64,000 bases of DNA from Mesostigma viride (GCA_009746045.1 RPFO01000026.1:3164676-3228675), one strand, 5' to 3'. Positions 34,450-50,189 are shown, counted from the stretch's first letter. The notes: generated by a model from the letters alone, not told the origin. Made by a program: numbers and translations.

Positions 34450-35800
34450 CCCTTAGTCCGCTGACCCATTTTTGGCACTTTCATACCCCTGAAAATGAAA
34501 AAAATCATAACTCACAGGCCACAACTCCAAATACCCCCAACCAAGATGCTAGGAGTATCTACACTTCAAGGGCTTTCAGAATATGCAATAATACCACGGC
34601 TTTATCAAAGCATTTGGATGATAGCTCTACTCAAAGTTGGCCAAAAGACGATCTTTTTTCCCCAAGGAAAAGTCTACCCCCCCCTAACTTTCCAGGTAGG
34701 GTAGGGAATCTCAATATCAACATTGGACAACTTAGTTGGATAGTCCAATGGTGGTTTCCTTGGGTCAGACCACCCGGATAACCCATTAGACCTATATAAG
34801 GTGCTCATATACGTGTGTGGGTTACGCGCGCGTAAACAGCCATCTATGACATGCAATACAAGAATGCATTATAACAAGCTATAAAAGATTGCCAAAGGTG
34901 CTGGAATACAAACATGTTGCCTACCTGCATTAACGAAATGATATGCTCCAAAGAAATGCCATAAACTGGTCACTTTCAGGGCTAATTAATACCGCTCTTT
35001 ACAGCAGGCATGGAAGCTTGCTGAAAGGTGCACTAAAATCTCGTCAAATATAATGCATGGGAGACGTATTCCGCTGCAAAAGACACGCAAACACGTTGCC
35101 GTATCTGGCTCGTTCACGTCCTGACCGGATTCCAGTGGCCGGGAGCCTCATATCTCACACATACCATTGCTTTACAGTCATAGGTCGCCATAGCCGCATC
35201 ATGCATGCATCCTTTATGATTACCAGTTGATGCTGCGTTCAAAGATTACCTATAAACGCGTCCGCATTCCCAGCAAACGCATCAGCGGACATCCCGTACC
35301 TAATCTGGATGCTTGGGCTGGCGCAGACTGCCCGGCCATGAGGATAAAATGGAAATGTGATAGGCGATGACTTGTCTGGCACTGACGACCAAGAAGGCAG
35401 TATTTTCCTACCTGTATTTTCCCAATCCTAAAAATCTGGCCATGTCTGACCTACGAAAATCACGCATCATCATTCTGAGCAACATTCTAAACCGTTTCTA
35501 GCCGCGAGACGCAAAATTTCCCTGATAACGGCACGTTGGCAGCCATATCTCGTCACGCGCGCGCGCGAGTGAAAATTTCCCGCCAAAGTCACGTGACCCC
35601 CTATGATTACAGCCCTATAATTACCAGGCTATGGCGGATATTACCCCCAAACCTATAGATGCACCACCTTCGTCCCTAAGTGTTCCCGGACCCACCGGAC
35701 AACTGTCCTCCGTCACGGGTGGCGCGGCGCTCTCGGCGCGGCGCGAAATTCGACCGTTAGTCAAACCCCCCGACAGGTCGGGGGGTTAGCGGACTAAGGG
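34450..35800. mobile_element. piggyBac-like non-autonomous transposon, family 2, copy 1
   Basis: TTAA at 34446-34449 and 35801-35804 flanks 1351 bp with inverted ends CCCTTAGTCCGCT (left) and AGCGGACTAAGGG (right). A perfect hairpin (CCCCCCGAC / GTCGGGGGG) lies just inside the right end. It has no transposase-like frame. Copy 2 (50190-51533) shares order and sequence across the body but differs in the subterminal hairpin. Confidence 0.85.
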
Positions 35801-36070
35801 TTAATTAAACTGGTGCTCCCGTTTGGGAGTCGGTCACGGAGCATTAACCCCGATGGATGGATGCCGGATGGGTACTGTCACGCAATCCTACCGTTCTAAG
35901 CTATCTACAAGCTATCTACTGAAACAGTCCTATAACTATGGTGCCCGCGACCCTAGTAGGGGTCTTGTCTAGTATGCCTCCCACGTGTGCAAACGCGCGG
36001 CTTCCCCACTGCTGGATGGATGGATGGGTACACGCAATCTTACCGGTCTTTCAAATTAGCCAAGCTCTGC
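35801..36070 (-). mobile_element. stacked LINE 3' UTR ends with hairpin and TTAA tail (copy 3)
   Basis: On the minus strand 36010-35930 (AGTGGGGAAGCCGCG, then CAAGACCCCTACTAGGGTC) is repeated at about 36445-36360. The first copy continues through CCATCCATCGGGGTTAATGC into the hairpin and TTTAATTAA. The hairpin family is thus physically continuous with what looks like a LINE 3' UTR. A further partial copy starts at about 36014 (GGATGGATGGATGGGTACAC). Confidence 0.5.
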
Positions 36071-36449
36071 CTATGCAGAGAGATACTCTCTGCTGAGAAG
36101 CCATGCCCTAGCCATTGTATAGCCACGATGATCTTCCACCCTCTGTCCGCACCCCAGGTGCTGGAATACATAGTGGTGCAGGTGCACTTTGTGCACCCAG
36201 AGCAGACTGTCGTAGTTTACACCCTACCCTTGCTGGAAGTAGCCCAGAATGTATTAAAAGGCATATGCCCCTTCTCAGGGATATGTGCTACATGTACTCC
36301 CAACGGAGATATGTTACAATATAATTTAATTTATATTTACCGGTCTGTTCTATCTAGGTACAAACAATCCTACTCCATCTATTGTGCCCCAGACCCTAGT
36401 AGGGGTCTTGCCTAGCATGCTTCCCGCGCTTGCAAACACGCGGCTTCCC

Positions 36450-36939
36450 CACTGGAGGGGGATCGCGGTTGTCCTCTATAACCTGAGCCCACTTGGCCAT
36501 ATCCATAATCTTTTTCCAAATCACGGAGAGGCCTCATAGGCTCCCCATGTCCTCTTCTAGCTGCTCTTTGAAAGTGCGGGCCTTGCAGCGGCGTCTAGCA
36601 TTGCTGGGCCCGTCCCACGTGACTGAGGAGGTGCCTGCCAGGCTGAGCAGGTCGCAGCCCTGCGGAGGGGCCACGTGATGTGTCTACCTGGTTGGTGCGA
36701 GCTAAGTGCCCTACAACTAGCTGCAGGCGCCGCTGCTTGACGGTGCTGCCTAACTAGTGGCATGCCTATAGGTACAAGTTCTCCTTGCGGACGTGAGCAG
36801 CATAGCCCACATTTACACGGAAAATTGACCGCGGCATGTTGGTGACCGTGCCGTCCAGCTTTTTGGCAAGGTCAGCTGTGAGGGTCCACGTCTCGGCCCC
36901 ATACGTGAGAACAGGAAGGACCAGGACCTTAAACCGGTC
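36450..36939 (-). pseudogene. LINE (RTE/CR1-like) RT C-terminus, downstream part
   Basis: Minus-strand frame from 36939: FKVLVLPVLTYGAETWTLTA, then LAKKLDGTVTNMPRSIF and, after stops and shifts, QRRLQLVVGHLARTNQ and IWKKIMDMAKWAQVIEDN. The YGxETWTL motif followed by a GHxAR motif is characteristic of the end of RT proteins in several LINE clades. The reading frame continues upstream across the Copia insertion into 49294-49420. Confidence 0.75.
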
Positions 36940-37787
36940 TGTTGGAAAAGTAGAGGATACTAATGGGTTTTACACAATGCCTTGTGCTTGGCCTTGCTAC
37001 CCTTGCACCTTGCAGGTGATGAAAGACTGAGCTTGAAGACAATGGAAGAGAGACCAGAAAAAGAGTTTTATTTCATAGGTTGAGAGGTTAGGAATACAGG
37101 TTGAATGGAGGTTCAATAGAGGTTAAATGGAGGTGGAATAGAGGTCAAATGGAGGTTCCTGCCCTTAGGGGGCAGTTTCCTTTTATACCTTTTAGGCTAG
37201 GAAGGATGACATCAGCAATGACATCATCACAGAAACTTGTAGAAACATCCTAGCAAATTCCTAGCATATTCCCAGCATATTCTCAGCATATTCCAGGAAT
37301 ATTCCTGGCATATTCTTAGAACATTCCTAGAATATTCTAGACTTGATCTAATGAGCTGGCATAATAGCTAGATGCCAAGTGTCTACGTAATAATGTGCCA
37401 CATAACATGATTAATAAAGTGACACATCTCTTCTCCTTGGAGTGACAAGTATCATGCAATGAGTCTACCCACTTGTCATCATGTAAGTCATAACATGTGT
37501 CATCATGAGCTTCCAACATTTGTCAGCTCATGGACCAAACACTTGTCCACTAGGCCATAGCACCACTTGTCAATCAAATACGTGATGCTACTAGGCTGAC
37601 TCAGGGTACAAGTCATCCATGTCCAAGTATAGGACTATGGCACTGTCATGAATATTGATCAGCTCATTAAGCGCGATTCATCTAGCTTATCATAGCTATC
37701 AAATTCCCAGTCCATATGGAATAAATCCAACAAGATAGAAATCAGGCTGGGATATATTGTGGCCAGGTGGATATAATATCCCTAACA
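36940..37787 (-). repeat. 3' LTR of the Copia-type element
   Basis: 848 bp, TGTTGGAAAAG ... CCCTAACA on the plus strand. Substitutions relative to the right LTR noted near 37011, 37450 and 37672. Confidence 0.92.
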
Positions 37788-37800
37788 CCCCCCTTAGCCA
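37788..37800 (-). promoter_or_regulatory. polypurine tract
   Basis: On the minus strand TGGCTAAGGGGGG immediately precedes the LTR start TGTTAGGG. It primes plus-strand DNA synthesis. A second similar G-run followed by TGTTGAG lies about 60 bp upstream (about 37843-37856). Confidence 0.85.
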
Positions 37801-39177
37801 CATGGGCACAATGCAAAAGATGTCTGGGTAGGTGGAATCTCAACACCCCCCTTAACCACATGCTCGTAGCACGCCGTCCAGTTGCTAGCATGGTGCAACT
37901 GAAAATGAAGATGCCGTCCTCGTGAAACGCTTGAAGCTCCAACATGCGGTCATGAGCCGCACTACCGCCACTGATCCCCCCCCCGGCAACGCGAATGAGT
38001 GTCCTACCATAGCAGCAACGCACTAGCTGCACTAGGAGCCGGGTGTTGACAAAGTGTGACAATGCTTGACATGTCAGGTTGACAAAGTGTGACAAAGTGT
38101 GACAAAGTGTGACATGTGGTGTGACAAAGTGTGACAAAAGCTATACAAATGTTGACAAAACCATGACATATCAGGTCGATTTTACAAGACAATTCTTGAC
38201 AAATTATCAAGGTGAAAGTGTCAAAAAATGTCACACATTGTCAACGTCACGCATTGTCAACATGAGAGTGAGATTTTATCACATTTTATCACACCACAAT
38301 TAGTGACATTTGTGCACATTTATCACAACACAAACGTTGATATATCACAGACAATCCTGAAAATTTATCAGGACTATAAAACAGACAAAAAGTGACAAAA
38401 AGTGACAAAAAGTGACAAAAAGTGACAAAAACCAGTGAAATTTTTCTTTTTATTACAAAATAAGCATTACTTAATGCTGACAGCAACAACGATTGTCTCG
38501 TAGGCAAAGTTCGGACGGCAGCCCATTGCGTTGCGTGCAGCCCGTTGTGAGCATGACTTCCACGGAAAGCTCTAAATGCTTGCAAAGAATTTGCAGGCAG
38601 CCGCCCGTTGGGTATATTGTGTGCAGCCGTCATTTGCGGATGTCATTTTGATTAAAAGCTCTCGATCTCCTGTAAAACACAGAAAAAAGATGCAGAGGTG
38701 GAAATAACATCAATGTATACATGGTTGTTGTCAGTTGTGCAACATTAAAGAGGCAGATTACGTTAAAAAACCTGTACAAAAACTTCCCTCTCTTGCTGCA
38801 AATGCAAAGAAGAAAGCACTGATCTATTTGGAACAAAAAAGGTAGCTGCAGGCAAACATACACTGCGCAAAGAAAACACCTCATCACACAGATTCAAAGA
38901 CAAACCTGAGCAACCCGTGCATGGACCCTAGACGAGTCCGCCGGCTACGTCGATGACGACGATGGTGAGGATGCATATGGCACCAGAACAGCCGAGACTT
39001 CCTGCAGAAGAAAAACAAAAATTATGAATGTTTATTCGTAGTCAATAACAAATTTATTACGGTATCCATTGTGTACGAAATTTGGAGCATATGTTATGTT
39101 AATCGATTAGCTGCGCAAGCACACTTCCTTAAGAGGGCATAACGATTGCAAGGTGCTTAAAACCCACCACAAGGAAT

Positions 39178-41085
39178 TATAAAGCTGCCCCACCTGCCCC
39201 CCATGACAAGGAAAAACTAACCCATTTGCCTACCCCCATGACGCGGAATAATCTCCCCCCCATACCTGTCCCCCATGACAAGGAACAAGCCCCCCTGCCT
39301 GCCCCCCATGACAAGGATTAAACCCCCCTGCCTGCCCCCCATGACAACGATTAACGCCCCCCGCCTGGCCCCCAATACAAGGAATAATTACGCCCCCTAC
39401 CTGCCCCGGGCATGACAAGGAATCATTGACCCCCCCTGCCTGCCCCCCACGACAAGGAACAACTAACCCCCGCTACCTGCCCCCCACGACAAGGAATCAT
39501 TGCCCCCCCCTGTCTGCCCCCCGTGACAAGGAATAATTAACACTCCCTGCCTGCCCCCCACGACAAGAATCATCCCCTCCCCTGCCTGCCCCCCACGACA
39601 AGAATCATCCCCCCCCTGCCTGCCCCACATAACAAGGAACACTTGACGCCCCCTACATGCCCCCCACGACAAGGAATCATTGCCCCCCCCTGCATGTCCC
39701 CCATGACAAGGATCAACTACCCCCCCTGCCTGCCCCTAATTACAAGGAAAAATTACCCACGCAGCCTGCCCCCCATGTGACAAGGATTAGCCCCCTCTGC
39801 CTGAACCCCCATGACAAGGGATAATTACCCCCCCCCCGCCTGCCCCCCATGACAAGGAGTTACCCCCCCCCTGCCTGCCCCCCATGACAATGAATCATTA
39901 CCCCCCCTGCCTGCACCACATTACAAGGAATAATTAAGCCCCGGCCCCTGCCTGCCCCCCATGAAAAGGCAATCAACCCCCCCTGCCTGCCCCCCATGAC
40001 AAGGAGTAACCCCCACCCCTGCCTGCCCCCCATGAAAAGGCAATCAACCCTCCCTGTCCGCAACAAGACAAATGTAAAAGAAAAACAAAAATGATGAATG
40101 TTTGAAAGTAGTCGCCAACAGAAATATAACGCGGTCCATTGCTACAAGATTTAGAGCATATGCTCTGTTAATCATGTAGCTACAAAATCGCCATTTCGTA
40201 AGGGAGGACAACTGACTGTGAGGTGCTTTCAATCCCATGACAAGAAATTTTTAAGCTTTTCTGCATGCCCCCATGACAAGGAATAATTAACCTGTCCTGC
40301 CTGCCCCCATGGCAAGGAAAAATTATTACCCCCGCCTTCTCCCACCCCACGACAGGAAATCATTTACCTCCCCTGCCTTCCCCTCATGACAAGGAATAAG
40401 AAACCCGTCCTGCCTGCCCCCCATGGACACAAGGAATCGTTAACCCCCCCTGCCTTCCCCCACCCCATGACAGGGAATCATTAACCCCCCCTGCCTTCGC
40501 CCACCCCACTACAGGGTATCATGAGCCCCCCCTGCCGTCCCCTCATGACAAGAACAATTAACCCGTCCTGCCTGCCCCCCATGACAAGGAATAAATGTAT
40601 ATGCAATGCGCCTGCCCCCCATGACAAGGAATAAGTAACCCGTCCTGCCTGCCTCCCATGACAAGGAGTGATTAACCCGTTCTGCCTGTCACCATAAAAA
40701 GGAATAATTCACCCGCCCTGCCTGCCCCCAAGACAAGGAATTACTAACCCGTCCCGCCTGCCCCCATGACAAGGAATAATTAACAGGTCCAGCCTGCCCC
40801 CATGACACGGAATAATTGACCCGTCCTGCCTGCCCCCATGACAAGGAATAAGTGACCCGTCCTGCCTGCCCCCATGACAAGGAATTATTAACCCGTCCTG
40901 CCTGCCCCTAATGACAAGGAATAATTAACCCGCCCTGCCTGCCCCCATGAAAAGGAACAATTAACCCGTCCTGCCTGCCCCCCATGACAAGGAATAATTA
41001 ACTTGTCCTGCCTGCCCCCATGACAAGGAATAAGTAACCCGTCCTGTATGCCCCCATGACAAGGAATAATCCTCACCCCTCGGCA
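39178..41085. repeat. C-rich minisatellite in two blocks
   Basis: Units of about 30-36 bp: CCTGCCTGCCCCCCATGACA then AGGAATAATTAACCC, highly variable. The two blocks (39178-40060 and 40245-41085) are each preceded by a related AT-rich leader of about 170 bp (about 39005-39178 and 40068-40245). The leader plus array was therefore duplicated as a unit. Confidence 0.85.
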
Positions 41086-44497
<3,412 letters not shown>

Positions 44498-45427
44498 CGC
44501 TATCTCACTTTCTCGGTCCTAAAATCAAGCCATTACTCACAAACAGCCACGCGACTGCTGTGCTCTCACGACGTCTCATTACACACAGCTGATTTCGGGT
44601 ATTCATCTCACTTAAGATCTTTGTGTGTTCCCTTTGCTGCTTTGCCGGATAACGCATGTATCCCTTGCATGCAGGCGATCTACCTAACACAACCATGGCG
44701 GACACATTGGCCAGCATGGCGGGGAGGGCACCTGCGGACACAGATTTTGTAGGCTCTGAGCCCTCGTCACATCGCTGTAGCACTGGACATTGTCATGCGA
44801 TAAATTTCTAGAGAGTCCATTTTTTTCAGCAATGATCGCTGGGACAGCCCTATGACGGATGTTATACTGCATTTGTGAGATGCTTGCGGTTGTACATCTT
44901 GCACGCCACCCTCGGACTGTGATTGAGTGCACTCTTCATTCATGTGTTTTGTCAGTAAAGTTTGTCATGCTAATGTAATGCAGAAAACCGCAATTCAGGC
45001 AGCAAGGCAGCAGCCATATTGATTTTAATGAAGTAAGTTTACCTGTGCGTGGTGTTGATTTGTCAGTTTGCTATGCCTTTGTTTATCGTGTTGACATTTT
45101 GTCATGTTGACATTTGTTGACATTTTTCTTGCGTTTGGCCTGCGTTTGTAAACGTCTTGACATTTGTTGACAAATCACCTTGGCTTGTCAGTGTTTTGAC
45201 ATTTGTTGACATATACATAAAGTTGACATGTCAACGATTGTCAACGTTTTGTCAACATTGTCAACATTCTGTCAAGTTTTGTCAAGCTGTTGACATTTTT
45301 TTGTCTAGTTTTGTCACACTTTGTCACACTTTGTCAACAATTTGTCAACAAGTTGTCACACTTTGTCAACAAGTTGACAATTGTTGACAAAAATTTGTCA
45401 CACTTTGTCAACACCCGGCTCCTAGTG

Positions 45428-46331
45428 TGCCCATCAATCCTGGATGGCTGTTACCCAACCCTTGGTTGGAAAAAGTGCTCTAGATGCTACATTCCCCCCT
45501 CACTCAAAGCGGCTGCCCATGGACACAATAGGGGCACACAGTCCCACACATATAATACGGCAACACATGCCAACAAAGAAGGTCCCTATGAGCTAACCCA
45601 AACGGTATAGAGGTAGGGTAACGGCAACAACACGTGCTGTACACACACGGAGCAACATAACATACGCCATCTCACAAAAGAAATGACACCATCATCACGT
45701 TTTACGCCAATTAAACGGGGTGAGCAAACAATCATATTGGCAACAAATGCCACACAAACAAGGTACAATACAACCTTCAACACAAGACACAGTGGCCATA
45801 ACAGATAAACGCGCTTCATAGCAAAGAAAACAGGACGTGCAAAACATTACCGCCACAAAGGCAAACACAAGTAACGATTACTTCGTCACGATTTACAAAT
45901 CAGTGCCCGAGAGTAAACATTACGTCCGACATTACAGGCTATGCCGAAGTGCACAGCCGAATTCGACACAAAGGACGTAAGCATTTGCATACAAGCAATG
46001 CTCTCAGCACAAAACAAAATAAAACACACGCGTCACAGGCACGAAAACAAGTCGTAGACGACGATACAACGGCGCTTCACTACGCCGCAGACTAGTGCCA
46101 CAAATAGCGTGCAAAAACTCTGGATACACACTCCAGGTACGTAGAAAACGTCTCGTGGGAACAATACCAAAATGCGTGGGCCTTTGCCACTGAACGCATG
46201 GCAAAATAAACACATAATTGCTGGAAGAACACAAAGAAAGAACCAGAAAACGCAGGCTTACGGCGCCTCACAAGTTCCAGCAAACACGACACAAAAGTCG
46301 ACATACAAGTTCATTTCCCACAGACAAAACA
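45428..46331. other. Copia element internal sequence without pol motifs
   Basis: Lies between the nested CACTA-like element and the protease ORF, where integrase, RT and RNase H would be encoded in a complete Copia element. Only short frames are seen, with no HHCC, DD35E or YVDD-type motif. A-rich in its second half. Confidence 0.5.
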
Positions 46332-47690
46332 TTAGGGCAACCTTGAGGAGTGGGGTCTGTGCATCCTGGGCGACAATTTCCAAGGGTCGTCGCAGCTAGC
46401 GCAATTGCATATGCCATGGCCTGGCCGAACACCGTAAACTGACCGACGTGATGCCTTGGCAGCATTTTGCACCCGAGTGGACCGTTGGTGCTTGACAGCA
46501 CGGTGGCTGACAGGTCGCTGTCCACGTCGTGGTCGGCTCGCTCGAGGCCTCGCGCCAGCACCGGACTTGGCAGTCCAGGACTTGGAAAAATTTTGCAGCT
46601 TGGTCGATTTCGCCCTCGCGTCACGAATTTGTTTCCCCTCAGTTAGGCTGGCAGCGTTCGAGCGCCGCGCCTTTGGTCTGGTCGCCGGACTTTGGTTACT
46701 AGCACCAGTGTCACCTGGTATGCTGGCGGCGACAACGCGCTCCGCATGCACTGGGCTGTTCTGGACCGCGGTTTCTGGAAGTACTTCAGCGTCTGACACG
46801 GACTTCTCCATTGCGCTGGAAACTTCTCGAATTGGCGTGAACTTCCACTGGGCCGGCGCAGAGTATAAAAAGCCACGCAGTGTGCGAGTAATGCCCAGTA
46901 GGCCGCCCCCGATCCCGCATACACGGGCAAGCATGGCCAGTATGTCCGTTAGGCCCACGGCCAGCCACTCCGCCGCGTGTCCCGAGGCACGTGAGATGCT
47001 GCGCTCGCTGCTCGCCATTTTCTGCCCTTGACAGGCAGCGTCGACGTCCTTGAAGCTCGTCGCCGAAGATTTCAGCTCTGGGATGGCGTCCATCGCTGCG
47101 TCCGCACCGCGCGCGGGCAAAAAGTAGGCGTTGTTCCTCGTCACGATGCTGCAGGGCCTGCTGTCCAGCACAGCAACCCGCCTGACGAGGTCGACGTTGT
47201 GGCCATCCTTGACGAGCTGGCCGACAGATAAAAGTCGGGTGCTCAGCTTTGGAACGAGCAGCGCGTTTTGGAGGTGCACGTCTGCCTCCTGGCCCGGCAG
47301 CTTCAGCTTGACAGTCCCGATGGCTGTCGCCTTCAGTTTGCCGCCTGAGCCGGCAATTTCCCTGTTGTGAGGGTGCAGGCACACGAAATCCGACGGGCAT
47401 GGCGTCATGTGACAGCTCGCTGCAGAATCCAGCACCCAGCTGGTCGGCGCCTTCTTTTCATATTGCGTGAGTGCAGCAGTGTCCGACGGCGATGGCGACT
47501 CGGCGATGGTGGCGAAGACGAAGCCGGACGGCAGCTCTGCAGCCTCCTGGGTGATGTGCGCCTCGCTGGCACCTGGTGAGTGCCCCTTTCTCGCCGCTGA
47601 TGTCGCGTGGTTCCGTCGCGTCGCCTGGTTCTTGCGTTCTTGCTTCAGCTCCGGATGCTTCTCCCAGCACTGGGCCTCCACGTGCCCGAG
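46332..47690 (-). pseudogene. Copia zinc-knuckle second half, aspartic protease and pre-integrase remnant
   Basis: Translation from 47690 begins LGHVEAQCWEKHPE, the His/Cys half of the gag knuckle. It reaches the protease active site WVLDSAASCHMTPCPSDF (D-S-A in place of the usual D-S/T-G) and then the GAG-pre-integrase-like LLSVGQLVKDGHNVDL and NNAYFLPA. From about residue 200 onward the sequence no longer resembles Copia pol: no integrase zinc finger, no catalytic core, no RT. The frame nevertheless stays open to 46332, ending in a basic Arg/Ser/Pro-rich tail. It is out of frame with gag by a 4-nt difference at 47691-47694. Either the junction is a lethal frameshift or the protease is made by a frameshift event. 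Confidence 0.7.
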
Positions 47691-47691
47691 C

Positions 47692-48426
47692 TTAATTCTT
47701 GCAGTGATAGCACCGCTTTCCTCCACTTTTCTTGGTAGTAGTGTGGAAAGCTTGGCCGTCCGATGGGCTCTCCTTCTTTGCTTCAGCAGAACGCCCTCCC
47801 ATCAGCATGTCCTCCGCCTCCAGCAGCGCAGCCTTGACCTCCTCCAAGTTGTCCTCCTCCTTGAAATGCACCGATATCAGCGCAGGGCGATATTTGTCTG
47901 GCAGGCCGCTCTTGAGAATGGCTGCGAAGTCTTGGTCACTCATGACTCCCCCCACAGCACGGTACTCCGCCAGCAGCAGCAGTCCCCTTAGGATATACTG
48001 CCCCATGGTCTCCCCTGGCTTCATTTGCAGCCTGTGCAGCTGGACCCTGAGGTCCATCCGGTGGCTGTTGGTGAGCTTTTGCTGCTCGTAGACCTCCCTC
48101 AGCGTCTTGTAGAGCTTGCTGCCAGATTGGTCTGGCACGAGCGATAGGATGCGCCTCGCTTCTCCAACAAGTGCAGCTGAGATGACAAGGCCGACAGCCA
48201 GGTCAGCCTTCGGGTCCTCCTTGGTGCCAAGCAGAACATCCTTAACCCCGTAGAAGCGACAGAAGCCCTCAAGGGATGTCTTGGTCTCCTCCCAGCCACG
48301 TAAACTTGTGCCATCAAATTTCAGCACCACCTTGGAGCACACATTCAGCATAGGAGTGTAGTCCACCTCGCTTGCCATGGAGCTTGTAACTGGGCTGGGT
48401 TTCTTGGTGGTCTTCTTGGAGCTCAT
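47692..48426 (-). CDS. Copia-type gag polyprotein (UBN2-like)
   Basis: About 244 codons from ATG at 48426 (MSSKKTTKKPSP), the first ATG after the PBS. Features in order: LKFDGTSLRGWEETKTSLEG near residues 30-52 (the 'F.G.ny..W' start of Copia gag), a helical core with LWxxL-type repeats (KLYKTLREVYEQQKLTNSHR), LRVQLHRLQMKPGETMGQYI, ILKSGLPDKYRPAL and a Lys-rich C-terminus. The frame stops at CYHCKN, in the middle of the CCHC knuckle; the second half lies 4 nt away in another frame. The protein would form virus-like particles and package element RNA. The capsid part is intact, so it may still act in trans. Confidence 0.8.
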   Translation of the reverse strand: MSSKKTTKKPSPVTSSMASEVDYTPMLNVCSKVVLKFDGTSLRGWEETKTSLEGFCRFYGVKDVLLGTKEDPKADLAVGLVISAALVGEARRILSLVPDQSGSKLYKTLREVYEQQKLTNSHRMDLRVQLHRLQMKPGETMGQYILRGLLLLAEYRAVGGVMSDQDFAAILKSGLPDKYRPALISVHFKEEDNLEEVKAALLEAEDMLMGGRSAEAKKESPSDGQAFHTTTKKSGGKRCYHCKN

Positions 48427-48433
48427 GAACAAT

Positions 48434-48445
48434 CCTCCGATACCA
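48434..48445 (-). promoter_or_regulatory. primer-binding site, initiator-Met tRNA type
   Basis: The minus strand reads TGGTATCGGAGG directly after the 5' LTR. It is close to the usual TGGTATCAGAGC complementary to the 3' end of initiator methionine tRNA in Copia elements. Confidence 0.85.
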
Positions 48446-49293
48446 TGTTGGAAAAGTAGAGGATACTAATGGGTTTTACACAATGCCTTGTGCTTGGCCT
48501 TGCTACCCTTGCGCCTTGCAGGTGATGAAAGACTGAGCTTGAAGACAATGGAAGAGAGACCAGAAAAAGAGTTTTATTTCATAGGTTGAGAGGTTAGGAA
48601 TACAGGTTGAATGGAGGTTCAATAGAGGTTAAATGGAGGTGGAATAGAGGTCAAATGGAGGTTCCTGCCCTTAGGGGGCAGTTTCCTTTTATACCTTTTA
48701 GGCTAGGAAGGATGACATCAGCAATGACATCATCACAGAAACTTGTAGAAACATCCTAGCAAATTCCTAGCATATTCCCAGCATATTCTCAGCATATTCC
48801 AGGAATATTCCTGGCATATTCTTAGAACATTCCTAGAATATTCTAGACTTGATCTAATGAGCTGGCATAATAGCTAGATGCCAAGTGTCTACGTAATAAT
48901 GTGCCACATAACATGATTAATAAAGTGACACATCTCTTCTCCTTGGAGTGACAAGTGTCATGCAATGAGTCTACCCACTTGTCATCATGTAAGTCATAAC
49001 ATGTGTCATCATGAGCTTCCAACATTTGTCAGCTCATGGACCAAACACTTGTCCACTAGGCCATAGCACCACTTGTCAATCAAATACGTGATGCTACTAG
49101 GCTGACTCAGGGTACAAGTCATCCATGTCCAAGTATAGGACTATGGCACTGTCATGAATATTGATCAGCTCATTAAGCCCGATTCATCTAGCTTATCATA
49201 GCTATCAAATTCCCAGTCCATATGGAATAAATCCAACAAGATAGAAATCAGGCTGGGATATATTGTGGCCAGGTGGATATAATATCCCTAACA
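48446..49293 (-). repeat. 5' LTR of the Copia-type element
   Basis: 848 bp, the same length and nearly the same sequence as the left LTR. As the 5' LTR for a minus-strand element it should carry the promoter; I do not identify a TATA box with confidence. Confidence 0.92.
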
Positions 49294-49420
49294 CGGTCCT
49301 GTTTCTCTAGCTTGCCCAAGGGCTTGCGCCACAGGGCCCTGTATTGGCGTAAAGCGTGCCAGGCGAGGGAGATACGGTGGTCAACGTCGGCCTAGCTCGC
49401 AGCTGGGGAGTAAGCTACCC
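49294..49420 (-). pseudogene. LINE (RTE/CR1-like) RT, upstream part split by the Copia element
   Basis: The minus strand reads DVDHRISLAWHALRQYRALW, then KPLGKLEKQD. Across the Copia insertion the frame continues exactly into FKVLVLPVLTYGAETW at 36939 once one copy of the 5-bp TSD is discounted. Coding continuity across the element proves the insertion site and shows the LINE was still in frame locally when hit. Confidence 0.75.
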
Positions 49421-50185
49421 AACAACTTGACGCGGTATTGTATACATGGGCAAACGGCTTCAGTCATGCTGTAGTCGGTTCAAAGGCGTTCGTCACATAT
49501 GAACCCATCATAAATGCGACCCAACAACTAAGTAATGGCCGACAAAACTGATGATAAGGCTAAATGGAACGAACTGTTTTCGGGCAACGGGGCAGCGTCC
49601 AACAAAAAGCAGAAACGAGACACCACAGGCGAGAAGGCGGGTGGCAAGGCCAAGCAAGCTCTGAAACCAGCAACACGGCACTGTTTACGATTACTCATAA
49701 ATGAACGCGCATGCCCTATGTAGCACACCAAGTTAGGCAGGTTTGGCTAGCACTACCGTGTTGTGTGGGGCCTCACCTGCCGGCTACAGCCGGTTTGATG
49801 ACTTGCATCCTAGTTTCGACCCGAAATACGACCTTGGGGGTGAATTCTGTGCAGTTCGATCGGCCTTGACGAGAGCTATCAAAAGACACCTTAAAAGTCC
49901 ATCAGCAGGGCGGGTGTTACGTCCCAGCCCAGACACACCTAGCCTGAGCTACGTAGCGAAAGATCCTCCTTGCCGGAATTCAAGGTGACTTAATGTAAAC
50001 TGCGCTTCACGACGTGAGTCGTGAGATATCTGGCACCGCGGCTTGATGCCAAGCTAATTGTACACACTTATATTGGCTAGCAATACCAATTACAAATGGA
50101 TAATTGCCCCAGGCTCAATGTGAAGGCGTTTTCGCACTTAACAATCATCAAACCAAGAGGACGAGACTCTCGTCCTCGGACTAAT
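49421..50185. other. no gene recognised
   Basis: One short basic frame (49535-49723, MADKTDDKAKWNELFSGNGA, Lys-rich) looks protein-like but has no known relatives to my eye. A perfect hairpin GAGGACGAGACTCTCGTCCTC lies at about 50157-50177, just before the piggyBac-like copy. Confidence 0.35.
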
Positions 50186-50189
50186 TTAA

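Noticed and set aside
36940-37787. The 60-codon frame present in both copies of the 848-bp repeat
   Set aside because: It lies wholly in the LTR of the Copia element and has no protein-like composition; its duplication simply follows from LTR identity.
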